Source of the DNA: Podocnemis expansa | Lineage: Eukaryota > Chordata > Testudines > Podocnemididae | Length of the DNA stretch: 64,000 nucleotides | Direction: 5' to 3' | Assembly (NCBI GenBank): GCA_007922195.1 | Contig: ML682013.1 | Location: 21,454,645 to 21,518,644, forward strand | Shown: in pieces, positions 22,626-35,659 of the stretch | Numbering within the stretch: the stretch's first letter is position 1 | Layout of the letters: each line of letters starts with the position of its first letter | The notes under the pieces: generated by a model | What the model was told of the DNA's origin: nothing | What the model saw: only the letters and a program-made list of their open reading frames with translations | The model's database searches: none | Translations under genes and position numbers: made by a program

Positions 22626-23402
22626 ATACATTTAGGTTTGTGTTTGTGTGTCAAGAAAGCCTGCTCCAGGGACAGGGATTCTAAAATACATCAGGCCCAT
22701 AACTGAGTCAAATAGGACAATGGGGACAAGACACTGCGTAATGCTGCTTAAACAGAGTGAAGCTCAGTGCAACGTATTCCCTGAAAGTGGAAATGTTTGC
22801 TCTGCAGCCTGTTATTCTCCTTTCCCCTGGCAAAGAGACCCAGGGATGGAGTGTGGATGAAACAATTTTTTGAGGGAAGACAAAGGAACTGAACGCAAAG
22901 TGAATTCTTTGCACTCACCTTTGCTCACCTGGTCATCTGGCCAGGACATCATTCAGGAGCGGTAATAGTGGCAAGCTAGGAATGAAAAAAAGGTTTCGTA
23001 GACTGAACTACTCGTGTATCTTGACTGTCATCTACTCTTCTATTCTGGAGAGGCTTTGCTGTCTGCTGTGGACTAGCCACTGCATAAGCACCATCTTCAT
23101 TCCAGTGAGGACTTGACAGAGACTGCTAACTATGGTCTGGCCATCATTCTCCTGGTCGTGAGACTCCCCTCTTTCTGAGACACTCAGTTGGCCTGTACGT
23201 GTCCTGTGGCTGCAATAATTTAAAGGGATTTGATTCAACTTCCACTTCAATGGAAGATTCCTGTTGACATCAGTGGGAGCTGGATTGAACCCCAGCTGAT
23301 TTGAGAGGAAGCAGCTGCTAGATGATGACCAGAATGCCCAAATGAAGAAAAGAAGGGACAGCTTAATACCAACCACAATACACTTTGTCAGTAATAGGTT
23401 TA

Positions 23403-23458
23403 AAAAAACAAAACAAAACAGCAAAGCAAAGCCAAACAAAACAAAACAAAACAAAAAA
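23403..23458 (-). repeat. (AAAAC)n simple repeat
   Basis: Repeated AAAAC / CAAAG units. On the - strand it reads as (GTTTT)n and creates the hydrophobic start of a spurious 140-codon frame. Confidence 0.85.
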
Positions 23459-25218
23459 CAATGTTACAGGGAGGGAAATGACCAAATAGTGGGCTATGCC
23501 GTTCTTAATCTATTATGAAAGAGCATCATAGTGTACGTTGGGCAGAAGTCTTTTCATATTGCCAGAGAAAGCTTTCACATATTCTCAGTCCATCCCTTCC
23601 TCCCCCGGTTCTGCACAGCAGAACTGAACTAAATCCTTTTAATAAGCCTTAAGTCCTATTTTCAGATGGATTCCAGTTAGAATTAAAGCAGTAAAATTTG
23701 AGCTGCAGGATGATAAAAAGGCAAACATCAAAGCAGCGAAAAAAACAGGGCTTCACGCACACATAAATAGTCATCCATTGCCAGTGGGGGAAGCTTTTTA
23801 CCTTCTCCTCAAGGCAGTCTCTGCTTCTGCCTGACTACAGTATTTGATACTTTAAGCAGTAGAGCATGAATGTGTTCTCCAATAGCTTCAGAGCTTTCAA
23901 AAGCGTTGGGAAATCAGGAACACTGTCTTCATTTTTGCCTTCATGCAAAATTACACCAAAAATGATTTTGGATAGGAATGTTGTTTTCCTGATTTAGTAT
24001 TTTAAGTTATGCCTATATCCAGGGGTGTGCAATGTTACACATTTCCACTTTAATTAAAATTCATGTGATAGCTTTTATCTATCTTTGCCCTCCACAAAAG
24101 AAAGAAAGAGATTTCCCTCCTATCTCCAAGCAGGTGGGCATACCTGGTGGCCTTTTCTCTCCTCAGATACAGGAAGAGGGCAGTTCTTCTTACAGTCAGG
24201 GATTGACATAGTTTTTCTGTCCTTTGGCCCTGCACTTGGGAAGGGGGAAGACTATCTCCCACAGCCAGCAATGCCTCTGATCCTAAGCCAGGGTTGTCAA
24301 AGAGCATAGTCCAAAATAGCCCTACTTCTTGGACCTTGAAAGGTTTGAGTTTAGTTACGCAACCTGAACCCACAAAGTGGAGTTGAATTTATGTAAAATA
24401 TATCTACCCACCCCTAATAACAATTAGCTTATTTGCAAATGAGACATTATCTCTGTAAGGCCTTTCAGTGAACCAGCTCATCCATTCCTGCATTAAATGC
24501 CTCCAGAGCTTATTCTATGGAATGAGATGGGTATCCATAGGTATTTCCCAACATCATTTCTTCCAGGTGCAAGATTTGTTTCCCTAGCACCCTGGGATGA
24601 GGTGGCTGAATCTGTCCCTAAACTTGGCTGGTTCTGATTCCTGTGGGAACGCTGCCTAGAAGCAAGGCTCTGTTCAAATCTCATGGCAAAGACTCTCTCT
24701 GGATACCTCAGGAACACCAAGGGGATTACGCAGAAAAAGCCGTGAAGTCTTGGGCTAATTTAGCTTTTCATGGCAACATCTGTGGGGACCCGGAGGAAAG
24801 CTCTCTGGCCTCCCCAGTTTCTCTTTTTCTCCACTATCTGTGCTCCCATCCAGAGGGCCTGTGGTGGGAAGCATGTCTACCACTCATATATCTGGGGAAC
24901 AGAGGAAAAAGAGGATTGATCCATGCAGTTAATGGTAATTGTCTGTCTTAGCCAATTTAGTTGTCATTTTTATTGTAATTGTGTTAGTGATTGAAGCGTT
25001 TGATAAATGTCATAAACAGATCTTTGATGCAATTATTTGTCACGTCATTCAAGATAATCATATTGCTGTAGTCCTAACTTTTCTCTCACACTTCTCTTTC
25101 CTCATTTTTTTATTACCTTCATCCTGATATCAGGGCCAGAATTAGATTGTAAACTCTTTGGGGCTGGAAACTGTCTTTTTACTTGTTGTTTAAAATAACA
25201 ACATGTTTTTGGGTACTA

Positions 25219-25262
25219 TAATAATAATAATTAATAATAATAATAATATAATTAATAATTAA
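25219..25262 (+). repeat. (AAT)n microsatellite
   Basis: About 14 ATA/AAT units with interruptions. Confidence 0.85.
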
Positions 25263-28200
25263 ATGATACAGGTGAAACAGTGGAGAGCACACCAGAAGCT
25301 GGTAAAAATATGGTGTAACATTCTGAAGCATAATTGGTCTGTATTATGCTTCTTTTACTTAGCAAATTATTACTCCTTGCTTTGAAAAATGCATATAGAG
25401 TCCTGCTTTTATTTGGGTATGTGAAGTGGGTAGCACCTTCAATTTTGCTTTGGTTTGGTTCTGTTATTATTTAAGAACTCATCAGCCATTCTTGCCAGGG
25501 AAGCCCTGAGGAGTCATTCTGGATGAGATCCTGAAGAAGCTAGCATGACTTCTCTGTAGAAAACCCTTGGGCTATTTTGCTCATTAGTGACATTTTTATT
25601 CCACATCAGAACTAGATACAAGTATTTGACAGACTGGGGATACTCTGAGTAGGCAAATGCACTTTCTGCAACACCAGATGGCAGGTTCAGCTTATTAGCT
25701 ATGTTTAGCTAATTAAAGACTTTACACAGCGTGTCAGGTAAAAATCATCTGTGAGAAACTTCTTCTGGTCATAATTGATCATTATTAATAAATTTGTTCC
25801 AAACTCAACCAATAAAAATCTCAGCTATGATCATGTAATCACAACTAATGTGTAAATTAACTTGAAGCGCTGCACATGATTGGATTCTACTTTACTTAGG
25901 CAACTAGAATATATATGCCTGCAGGGAGGCATGTGGAACTAACCCATAACATGAGAGTTGTTTACGGGGGTGGGGAGGCTGTCAGGCCCAATCTTTTTTC
26001 TAAGGTTACAATTTCACTCTTTAACTGATTTCCTGTGATTCTGCCTGTATGGTGGCTGTAATGCATTCCACACAGGCATCTGGATTTCCTCTTTGTCTAG
26101 TGCCGCAGGAATCTGTAACATCTTTAGATGACACATTGATTTTGCGTAAAGCAGTAAACATTAAAGCTGGACTAACCCAGATCTTCTCCATGAGGGAAAT
26201 ACTCTGATTCTTACTTTGCTTTTCCAGGGAAAAAGACGTTTGCTTGGAATTTACTTCTAGAAATAGAAGGGAGACCTGGCTGCTTGCTAAACACAAGAAG
26301 TCATCCTTGTATTGCCTATGGGCTTGTTTGGCTTATGTGCCCAAATGGAAAACTGGTTGCCAGCAAACCAGATAACTTACTTCAAATCATCCTTTCTGCA
26401 TTCTGCTGTCTTCCCAGTTTCCAGTGTGAGGAAGCCAAGGGGTTCACTGAACAGTGAGTGTGTATAAACAAGGGCCAACACCTAAAACACCAGGAGAAAT
26501 CAGCCATGAATCATACCAACCTGTCAAAGGCCAGAGTAATATGCAGAGGCAGAGAGAGAGAGAGAAAAAACCCTGAAAGTGTGTTTATTTCACAGAGGGT
26601 TAGTTATCTGGCTGCAATGAAATCAACAGCAGCCTGCCAAGGCTTTAACTCAGTTGTTTCTTGCCCCCTGGGGATGCTGCTTAGGTATGACATGCCTCCT
26701 TCTTTGCACATACCCCGTGCCACTCCTGTTTCTCCATACATGTCTCTGATGAAGTGACAGTGTTGTCTTTCTCAGGTTGTATATGTGAGGGCCTGGAGCA
26801 AACTGACCAGTCATTGATGTAACTTAAGTGTTCCGCTGAATATTGATAGAGCAAACTTTCACCAACCCCAAACACCTAGCAGGAGCACTGTGACCTCCTT
26901 TTTTCCTGGTCTTGAATCAGCCCTTCTGACTCCTGCCCTTGAAAAGGCACAGGGTGGGCAGGCTCATTCTGAGTGCCAAGCCGCGAAAGTAAAATATCGG
27001 CAAGAAGACACAGCAGGCCTGTGAAGAGCAAACCAGTGAGTAGGTATCTCAGCCCTGGAGGAAATCTGCTCTGCCTACCCTAGTACACCAATAGCCTGGG
27101 ACATGCTCACTGACAATAAGTCGTAATTCTTGCACAGCAGGGCAAAAGTAAAGAGGCAGAACAAGACACTTAGGGAACCACAAGCAGGCTTTCCAAGTGC
27201 AGCTTGTGACATGGCACTGAGTCCATTCCACGTAGAAGTACTTGAGCAAATATCAAGTAAAAAGTACAACGTGGATATTTACTCCACATCAGACAGTCTG
27301 GCCATGGATGATACCTGGCAAAGTTATGAACAGCCACACATGGTTTCTTGTGACAGCCTCACCACTTGGAGAGAAAATGATGTAATATTCAGAAGATCTA
27401 AAAATTATGTTAACGCTGCAGAATGTATGTTGTTTTACCTTAAACAGGCTGCTACTGTTTTGGGGACTTCTAATTGCTCATTATTCTAAATCCATTTAGG
27501 AAAAATACCAGAGGCCAAGGATAGATTATAAATAAGGTAAGATGATATGTTAAAAAAAAGATATTCTATTATTGATTATTTAAATTATATCAAACTTATT
27601 TAGGCAAAAACACGTCACTAGCCTCAGGTTTATATTTTCACCTTTCTGTGTTCATTTGTTTCTGAAGGCCATAGTTGTTCCATGTTGGGTGTTTTATTCT
27701 GAAGAATTGTCAATATGCGCTTGCGAATAAGTGTTTATTTCTTTACATAATATATAATAAGAAAAATCTAGTTTGCATCAATAAAATATTTTGGCTTCAA
27801 GCTTATTTCAAATTATTTGTATATTTCGTTCTTTATGTTCTAAACGTCACCCAGTCTAATGGATATATGAAAAATGTATATATGGCCTTGTAGTCACTCA
27901 GAATGAAATTGCAAGCTGTTTATAACAAACCCTGTCCTATCCACAACCATATAGTTCAAAGGTAATCATCTTCCACAGATTACTCTATATGAGGTTGAGA
28001 AGTGAAGCGATCAAACAGCGGTTAATGCATGCATCTGATTTTTATTCCTGGAAAGTCTATGAAAAAAATTCAGAAATGAATTGACATACAAGATTAGAAC
28101 CGCTAAAATGCTCTTAGGTATATATGCTGGCTAGTGGGTCAGGCAGTCCAAAGCTATTTTGGTGCAATTTACAAACATGCTTTCCAGGGGGTAAAAGACT

Positions 28201-28515
28201 TGGAACCTGCATCAAACTGCTTGAGATAAGTGGTAGCAATGTAATATGCCACAATCTGAAATGGATTTTTTTTCCTCTTTGGAACAGCTAGTATTCTTCT
28301 GAAGTAGTACAAGAAGTCTAAAACTGTTGTTAACACTGTGAACTTAAAACTCTGTAATACTGAATAGCTACATCTAACCAATACAGAACTCAAAATGAAA
28401 TATGACCTGTAAAAAGCTTTAGAAAAAGAAAAATCTAAAGATTACCAGACTAATTATCTAGAATCAAAAAGGCCTGACTGTGAGACACTGGTGTAATTAC
28501 TGGCGGAGTTCCATT

Positions 28516-29073
28516 GGCTGTGTTCACACAGCATTTTTGTTTCGAAACAACAAGGTTGTTTCGAAACAAAAAAAAACATGTTCACATGACGCACAGTTTT
28601 TCGAAACAACGGGAACCCGTTGTTTTGAAACAACAGTGTTGTTTTGAAACAAGTTAAACCCCATTTGGGGGTGAAACAACCTTGTTTCAAAACCGTTGTT
28701 TCGAAACAATACATGTTGTTTCGGAACAAGGTGTTCCGAAACAACATTTGAAGGACTACCCCCTCAGTGCCCTGGCCAGGGAACCCTCAGAGGGGGGCTG
28801 CAGGCACTGGCGGGTTTGGGGGCAGCCCGGGCTTTAAGCCGGCGGGGATCAGTGCTGGGCTGTGCTGAAACCCGCCACTGCCTGCAGCCCCTTCCCCAAG
28901 CAAAATAGCATGTTCACACTGTGAATTTGCTATTTTGTTTCCAGCCTTTTTCCTTATTTTGAAGTAACTTTTTGTTAATTCGGCATAAGTTATTTCAAAA
29001 TAAGGTGTTATTTCGATACAAGTTGTTTCAAAACAACTTATATCGAAATAACTCCCTGTGTGTGAACACAGCC
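28516..29073. mobile_element. TTTCGAAA-rich foldback element, short copy
   Basis: A 558-bp element with terminal inverted repeats GGCTGTGTTCACACAG and CTGTGTGTGAACACAGCC. It is flanked by ATT on both sides (28513-28515 and 29074-29076), a possible 3-bp target duplication. The left 230 bp contain about eight copies of a palindrome of the form TTGTTTCGAAACAA or a TTGTTTTGAAAC variant. The right end carries TTATTTCGAAATAA-type copies. The centre (28755-28910) is GC-rich. It encodes nothing. The same architecture is seen at 52445-53845. A 3-bp duplication would suit the PIF/Harbinger superfamily, but the class is not settled. Confidence 0.8.
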
Positions 29074-29203
29074 ATTGACTTCAAAGGAGTTATTCCTGAT
29101 TAGCACTGGTGCAGACTAAGTGCTGATATATTTTTAAAACAGTTTCCTCTTCACTTATCTTCTAAGTACTGAGTATCATGTTCTGTTTCCCTTGGCATGA
29201 TTC

Positions 29204-29290
29204 ACAGATTTCAAGGCCAGAAGGCATGTGATCATGACCTTCTGTGTAATGCAGGCTGTAAGCCTTCCCTGAATTAACTCCTGTATGACT
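29204..29290 (-). mobile_element. CR1 3'-end fragment
   Basis: The stretch acagatttcaaggccagaag...gtgatcatgaccttctgtgt is the complement of the CR1 3' end seen at 19580-19615 (ccttctggccttggaatctg). It is a short - strand tail. Confidence 0.55.
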
Positions 29291-29578
29291 GATGGGACGT
29301 GAGATCGATGTGTCAAATCACATTGTAAGATAAAAGGTGGCACATGAATTGATAAATAGTTATTAATTATTAAAAAGGCAGCATATGAATTAATAAAGTT
29401 TGGGAGTACTGAATTACAGCCCATCTCTTAGAAAAATGTGATGATATCAAGGCCACCTAAAAAACTGCATGGAAATCTGTTATGGGTAACGCCACCAATC
29501 AGACAAGTGGAGAAGTATATGATTTTAAACTATTTCGTTGAATGTACAGTTTCAGTCTATATATATATTCCAATAGGG

Positions 29579-29801
29579 CAGGAGTCTCAAACTCAAATCA
29601 CCACGAGGGCAGCATGAGGACTAGTACGTTAGCCAAGGGCCACACCACACAAGGGCCAGTAGGGTTGCCCGAGGGCCACACCACTGAAATCTTTTCATAC
29701 GATAACATTGCAATTAATGACAGTGATAGCGTCGTTGCGGGCTGCAAGAAATAACTTTAGGGGTGGCATGTGGCCCTCAGGCCATGAGTTTGAGACCCCT
29801 G
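29579..29801. mobile_element. Short hAT-type element
   Basis: A 223-bp element beginning CAGGAGTCTCAAACTCAAA and ending TGAGTTTGAGACCCCTG. It is flanked by an 8-bp duplication with one difference (CAATAGGG at 29571-29578, CATTAGGG at 29802-29809). It is related, in opposite orientation, to the element at 31305-31489. Confidence 0.88.
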
Positions 29802-29809
29802 CATTAGGG

Positions 29810-31304
29810 TAAAATTCACTCCTGTGCTACCCAAGGCCTATCCTTGTCACAGGTACTATGTAAGTTCTCAAAATAAGGAGTAAGTGGCACTTACATGGGG
29901 CACAGACTTTTTGATAGTTCCTTGAAAAGCAGTGACTTTTACTCTCATTGGTCTAAGATATTAAATCATATTTCAGTAGAACTTCACGAAGCTTCACTTT
30001 ATGAAATGTCACATTTTATAATCAACACACAAAGAGGTGCTCTCCCCACCTCTTAGCAAAGATATGTGTTGAAGTCTCAGATTGCTACTACTGTATTATT
30101 CGTATGAAGTATACCACAGAATATTTACTAACATATAACAAAGTATCATTATGAATTATTAAATCTAAACTTCATTTGACAAAATACTATTTATGAAAAG
30201 TGCATTTGTGATGCCTTTTCCTAGCTTTTGTGTTGTCCATTTTTAACTTACAAATTTCTCAAATTGGTCTCCTATGCAGTACTACAAATAAGAAAGGTTC
30301 TACTGTATTTCTTAATGCTTTCTGTTTCATTCTTAAAGCCTTGAGGTTTCTGCCAGTGATGCACGAACTCCGTCCTAGGGATCAAATCTCATTCAACCAC
30401 ATCAAAAGTCAACACTTCTGATTCTTCGTACAAAAGCCATTGGTCTTTTTAGTTGAGGATATCTGCTCAGCACACTGATTTAGTGGCAGTACTGAAATCA
30501 GTCACTTAGTTTCAGTGATGCTGATGTAAATCTGGTATACCTTCACTGAACTCAGTGGAGTTACTCTAGATTTACTCTGCTGTACATTGGAACAGAGTAA
30601 GGTCTAGTCTGAAGAAATTTGCAATATAATGACATTTAAAGAGAGATCCTCAATTTCATTATCCAGCAATGTTAATTTTGTTAATTAACTTGTTATGTTG
30701 ATGATTACTGCAGAAAACTTAAGGAGACAGCTATCTGGCACCTGAACGGAGGAAATAGCTCATTGGATTCTATGCCGACGCCATCTAAGTTAAGGAGTGG
30801 GATCTTCATATTTGTTTGTGGCAGGGGAAGTAAAATATTATGCTGTGTTAGAATGTAACCTTAGGGAGTCATAGTAACTGACACTTTGTGAGACTCGCAG
30901 ACTGAGAATCACAACGGGGAATTAGGTGCTACCATTCCTAGCTTACAGGTGGCCTGCCATTTACTGGAATTCTCAAACCCAAAACAGGCATCCAGGCTCC
31001 ATACACAATGCATGAGAATTACTTACTAGATTTATGCCCCTCTGTTCCATGGAAAACATAAAGCCTTCAGCAGAGCCTTGTATCTTTGGCAAGCTCTTGT
31101 TGGAGTTTTAGCTTCTTCCTGTATCATTGCGAGGACTTCCAGTTCTGCTTCTGTTGTGCATTTCCAAGTTGTCCTTGGTCTATATCACTATCACTCGCCC
31201 TGAGGGTTCCTGTCCAGTACCCATTTTGCTATATTGTGATGAGATATACCTGATCCTTCATGGCTCCCTGCTGTAAGGCCCTGAAGTCCTACTACACCCT
31301 ACAC
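29810..31304. other. Intergenic sequence
   Basis: AT-rich sequence. A stretch at about 30510-30620 (ctcagtggagttactctaga, tttactctgctgtaca) resembles an old interspersed repeat of unknown class. No gene was seen. Confidence 0.45.
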
Positions 31305-31489
31305 CAGGGATCTCAAACATGCAGCCTGCAGGTCACATGTGGCCCCTAAAGCTATTTCCTGCAGCCCACAATGACACTATCATTACCAATACTTGCAATG
31401 TTGTATGAAAAGGTTTCAGTGGTGTGGCCCGCAGGCTAATGTACCAGTCCTTGTGCCACCCTTGAAGTCATTTGAGTTTGAGACCCATG
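31305..31489. mobile_element. Short hAT-type element, reverse copy of the 29.6-kb family
   Basis: It begins CAGGGATCTCAAACATG and ends GAGTTTGAGACCCATG. The interior (tgtggcccctaaagctattt, cctgcagcccacaatg) aligns with the complement of 29700-29790. The 8 bases on either side do not match convincingly, so the insertion is old or one end has changed. Confidence 0.75.
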
Positions 31490-33960
31490 CCTGCCTCACC
31501 CCAGGAAGGACCAATGAAGATAGGTTCTCCAGGCTGGTCTAGAAAGGATGAACAGAAGCAGACAGTTTGAGCCCAGCAGGCTCAGATAAGGGTTGCAAGG
31601 TCTGAAGAGATCAGTTCCTGCCTGGGACCACAGAGGTGCAGAAGACCAAGAGAGCTCAACTAGCTGCATCTATTGGTCCTGGGACCATGAGGATCTGGGA
31701 ACTATTACCCTGAGATAATGGGTGAAGGTAAATGGACCAGGTGAGAAGAAACTTAGGGAATACAGCACTGACTAATTCTGCTGTTTATAGGATCCCTGGG
31801 TTGGTACCCAGAGTAGAAGGTTGGCCTGGGTTCCCCCACAGGCAAAATGGCCTAAGCCCTGAGAAGGGGACCAAGCTTGTGTAGGAGGTCATGCAAAGAA
31901 CCCAGAGATGGAGCTGAAGACTCTGGTGAGGGCAGTCAGTTTGTAGAACCTTTTGCTACTTGGAAGGGGTTCATTTTTGCATTTCTTCCTTTAGCTGGTG
32001 TGTGTGAATTTAGGTGAGCACTGAGCATGCCTACTAGATCAGGCCCATAAGGCAAGAAAGGTAGGAAAACACCTCATCTTTGAATCCCCCTGAAACTTAG
32101 GCATGAGTTAGGCACGGAGCTGCTGAGCATGCGCTTGGTTGTCTTGAGGATTTTAATTGTAGAAACCTACATGTCTAAGGACTTTAGGTGCCTCCCATTA
32201 GCTAGCAGCTGAGTGGGTATTTTGTGAATGCCAGTCATGCTTTAATTTTGAATTTAGGTGCCTAACTGGAGCATCTAAGTCCCCTTTGTGAACACAGAGA
32301 GACAGAAAGAACGGTGTTCTCCAAAGGGTTTACCCTGACTAGCTGACATCATGATAGGCCCTGTCAACAATGAGTGTTTAACATTGTGTTACTTACCACA
32401 ACTCCTCCAGGTCATGTTCTAACACAGTAACATTTTCATGTCCAGCTGAGCCCAGGGGTATCTCAAACGTCCTTTCTAAGCCGTATGAGTTGGTTTGCTC
32501 CTAAGTAAAGCTAGGTGATTTTTTTTCTGTGTGTGTAAGCAGTAAATTCACCAGAAACTGCATTTCATGGGTAGGTCACTAAAACCACCTGTGAATTCAA
32601 GTTGAAATCAGCAAAAAGTTTTGGCTGAGAAGAAGAAATCAGAAATGTCGCTTCAATTTCCAAGGAGTATTTTTGGTTTCAAAATTTCTTCCAAATTCAT
32701 TCTTTCAAAGTATTATCAGCTTTTTAAAAATGCTCAGTCTCAACATTTATTTAACCCTAATTTTTTTTTATTTTTTGATTCACAAATAATTTTAAAAATT
32801 TTTGGTTTCAGATTGATCTGTAAATATTTTTAAGAATTGCCAGAAATGCAAAAACATCTGTTAGCACAGCTCTGCCCTAAGATGAAGCAACTTTGCTAAG
32901 TATAGTTATAAAAGGTTATTTTCAGCAATTGGCTCATATTAGTAAACATTATGTAAATTGTACTGTATGCCAGGATGGGAGAAATGACTGTTTATTGTTA
33001 AAGACTCAATAATGTCTTAGATGGAGACAAAGAGAATAGCGTAATCTGTAGTGCACAGCTGCTGATCTTCTATCTATTGTAGCTATTGACTCTGCATAAT
33101 GTAAACATGTAAGATTCAGTGTAGAGCATTTTCTGGTAATATTTGAAATGCAAAACATACTGCAAGTTAAGAGAGTTAAGAAGGTGAGTACATTTTTAAC
33201 AATGGGCATTTTACTAATTTCCTTTCCTAAGTACTATCATATTGTATTTGGATTTTCACATAAAATGCAGAAGTACATTTAATATGAATAGTCACACATA
33301 TATCAGAAAACAATGTGTGAAACTATTTTATATAGTTTTTTTTTAAAACTGACAGTTTAAAGTTGGACTAAACAAATAGCTTAGTTGTTAAATATGAACC
33401 TAGAGCACATAAAGAAATTTATTTTTATCTGAGGCATACAAAACTCGCTATACAGACCACAGGTGATACCACACTCAGGTGATGAACCTTTGCTCTTGAG
33501 GCTCTTAATTATTCTTCACTAAGTCTTGAAGATTTCACTGTAAATGAAATCTGCTGAAGGTCAGAATAAGGAGAACTTTTAAAGCTTGCAAGAAGAATGC
33601 CATCCCTGTGACACGTAACTAAAAATGTCCAAATACAAGCAGATTGGAATAAATGAGAGTGATGCCACATTAGAGAATTCTTAAAGACAAAATCAGAAAG
33701 TCTTGCATTCTAATGTTTGTTTGCTTCAGAGAGGCCATGTGTGCTGATGTAATAACTCTATATTTAGTATTCCAGAACAGTTTCCATATTTGAATAGATT
33801 CCATTCTTATGATCTGCTCCTAATGTCAGTTCTGTTACTTGACCCCAGTGGGGTTTTGTGTGGCCACCACAATCTGCCTTCCTAGAGCTAACTGCACAAC
33901 TGAGGCCACAGGCTGTACCTGAAGGCAAACACTTTTGGGAAAAGTTCTTTTTTTGAAGTA
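31490..33960. other. Intergenic sequence with unclassified repeat-like blocks
   Basis: 31490-31960 has the even composition and 'ccctgggttggtacccagag' phrasing of an interspersed repeat, perhaps LTR-derived. 32040-32300 contains repeated 'ttaggtgcctaa'-type phrases, also repeat-like. 32600-33960 is AT-rich with nothing identifiable. Confidence 0.35.
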
Positions 33961-33968
33961 TCATGTGA

Positions 33969-35655
33969 GTGGGAAAAATAGAACTGTCCAGCTGCCCGTG
34001 CCAACTGCACACTGCCAATGCACTACTGCCTGAAGTACACAAAAGGTGTTGGATCTCTTGGGGTCTGTGGGGACAAAAGGCTGGGTGGACACAGCTCCAA
34101 TCCAATTGTGAAAACTTCAACATCTATGAGCAGATCACTCAGGGCATGGAGGAGAAGGGCTACAAGAGGGAACAAGTTCAGGGCTTCATAACAGCCAAGG
34201 AACTGAGGCAGGCATGTCAGAAGGCAAGGAAAGTTAACAACCACTCTGATGTGGAGCTGCAGACCTGCTGCTTTCATGAATAGCTGCATATCATTCTTTG
34301 GTGAGACTCCACCAACACTGCCAAATGCCCATGGACAATTCTAGTGAGCTCGAGTTGGAGGGCCCTGTTCCAAACAGGGAGGAGGTGTTGAGTATGGGGG
34401 ACAGGCAATCATGGGATCCAGTGGTGCAGCGAGTCAAGACGTGTTTTTTTACTCCAGCCAGTCCCTACAGTCCAGCATGGGTGGGCCTGATGATGGAGAA
34501 AGAACTTCTAGTAAATATAGAGTTTACTTAGAAATGACAGGGATGGAATCCCCAAAATAACAAGCCAGCCAGTTGAGTTACTCATGCTAGAAGAGGCAGT
34601 GAAATAACCAACAGAGAGAAATGATTAACCACTGGAATAAGTTGCCTAGGCAAGTTGTGGAATCTCCATCACTGGCAGTTTTTAAGAGAAGGGTAGACAA
34701 GCATCTGTCAGGGATGGTTTAAGAGGGTACTTGGTCTTGCCATGAGTACAGGGGACTGGACTCAATGACTTCTCATAATCCATTCCAGTTTCTATGAGTC
34801 TCTGACCTATTTCTCATTCCCCTCTGCAATCAGGAGGAGGGGGGCCCAGCCAAATAGCCTGTATGTGCACTGGGATGTCCTGCGAATCCTCCATAAAATT
34901 CCCGGTGCTCCTTTCCTGCAGCTAGTCTGCAATCCTCTCCCAAAGGTTTCTGGAGAGAGCCGCTTTCATTCTTCTGCCATGGTAGGACATTTGCCCGCAT
35001 CACACAGCAGTTACTTCAGTGGAGCCATTGCAGCACACAAGCAAGCAGCATCTGGGTCCAGGCAGCAGCCAGATGCACTGAGGAGTTGGTCCGTTGAAGC
35101 CTCAGTTATCCTCAAGAGTGAGGTAACAGCTGCCGGGGGAAGATAGTGCCAGTATTCAGCTTGTAATTCCCCTGTTCACATACACTCATGCCCTTGAGCT
35201 ACCCGCTCACATTCCCCAATTTGCTGTCCACCCCAGAACCATACACTGGTGGCTGGTGCTGTAACTGCTGCCATGCTGTATAAATTGGAAGTAAGTGAGA
35301 GTGCAGTCCTTACAATCTGTGTGGATCAAGGGGGATGAGTTCAGCATCCTAGATTTTGATTTATCTCATGAATACACTGACAATAGTACCTCTGTGTATT
35401 GTGTCTTCAACAGCTGCATATATGACCCGGTGGATTTTTCCATCCTGCCTAGCAGAAGGGCTGAGCCAAATGAGGAGGAGGACTCAGGGTGACATGTTCC
35501 AAGAGAGCCTGCAAGCATCTGCTTCTTCACAGAATGAGCACAGATCTTGGAGGATCCCCCTTGCAGACAGCACGGAGGGACAGAGTGGAGAGGAGAAAGG
35601 TGCAGGAAAAGAAGAGATAAGTGGAACAGGAGATATTTATGTTAATCTGTGTTCC
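33969..35655 (+). pseudogene. Myb/SANT-like protein relic of a PIF/Harbinger element
   Basis: Frame at 34026-34283 reads ...WISWGLWGQKAGWTQLQS, NFNIYEQITQGMEEKGYKRE then TAKELRQACQKARKVNNHSD and ends in TAG: a trihelix/Myb-type DNA-binding domain of the kind encoded beside Harbinger transposases (W..LW...A...QL, N..IY..I...M...GY, K.K.LR..Y.KA.). A further piece at about 35480-35640 reads DMFQESLQASASSQNEHRSW then RIPLADSTEGQ, the usual C-terminal coiled part (DML.E.LQASA.S..E.RAWR..LA). Between them lies a CR1 tail (34626-34800). Stops and frame changes show that it is dead. Confidence 0.7.
34626..34800 (+). mobile_element. CR1 3'-end fragment
   Basis: It reads ttaaccactggaataagttg cctaggcaag...gtggaatctccatcactggc, then 'cagggatggtttaagagggt' and ends near ccattccagtttctatgagt, the CR1 3' UTR pattern. 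It interrupts the Myb/SANT relic. Confidence 0.75.
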
Positions 35656-35659
35656 TGAG

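Larger units (their letters stand above)
22626..28512. other. Intergenic sequence with simple repeats
   Basis: It contains (AAAAC)n at 23403-23458, (AAT)n at 25219-25262 and (GA)n at 26549-26566. At about 25140-25200 (tagattgtaaactctttggg, gctggaaactgtc) it resembles a widespread amniote interspersed repeat. A 119-codon open frame at 27130-27489 (+) matches nothing I recognise. No other gene was seen. Confidence 0.55.

Noticed and set aside
23032..23454. 140-codon - strand frame with a hydrophobic start
   Set aside because: The hydrophobic part is the (AAAAC)n repeat read in reverse; the rest has no motif.
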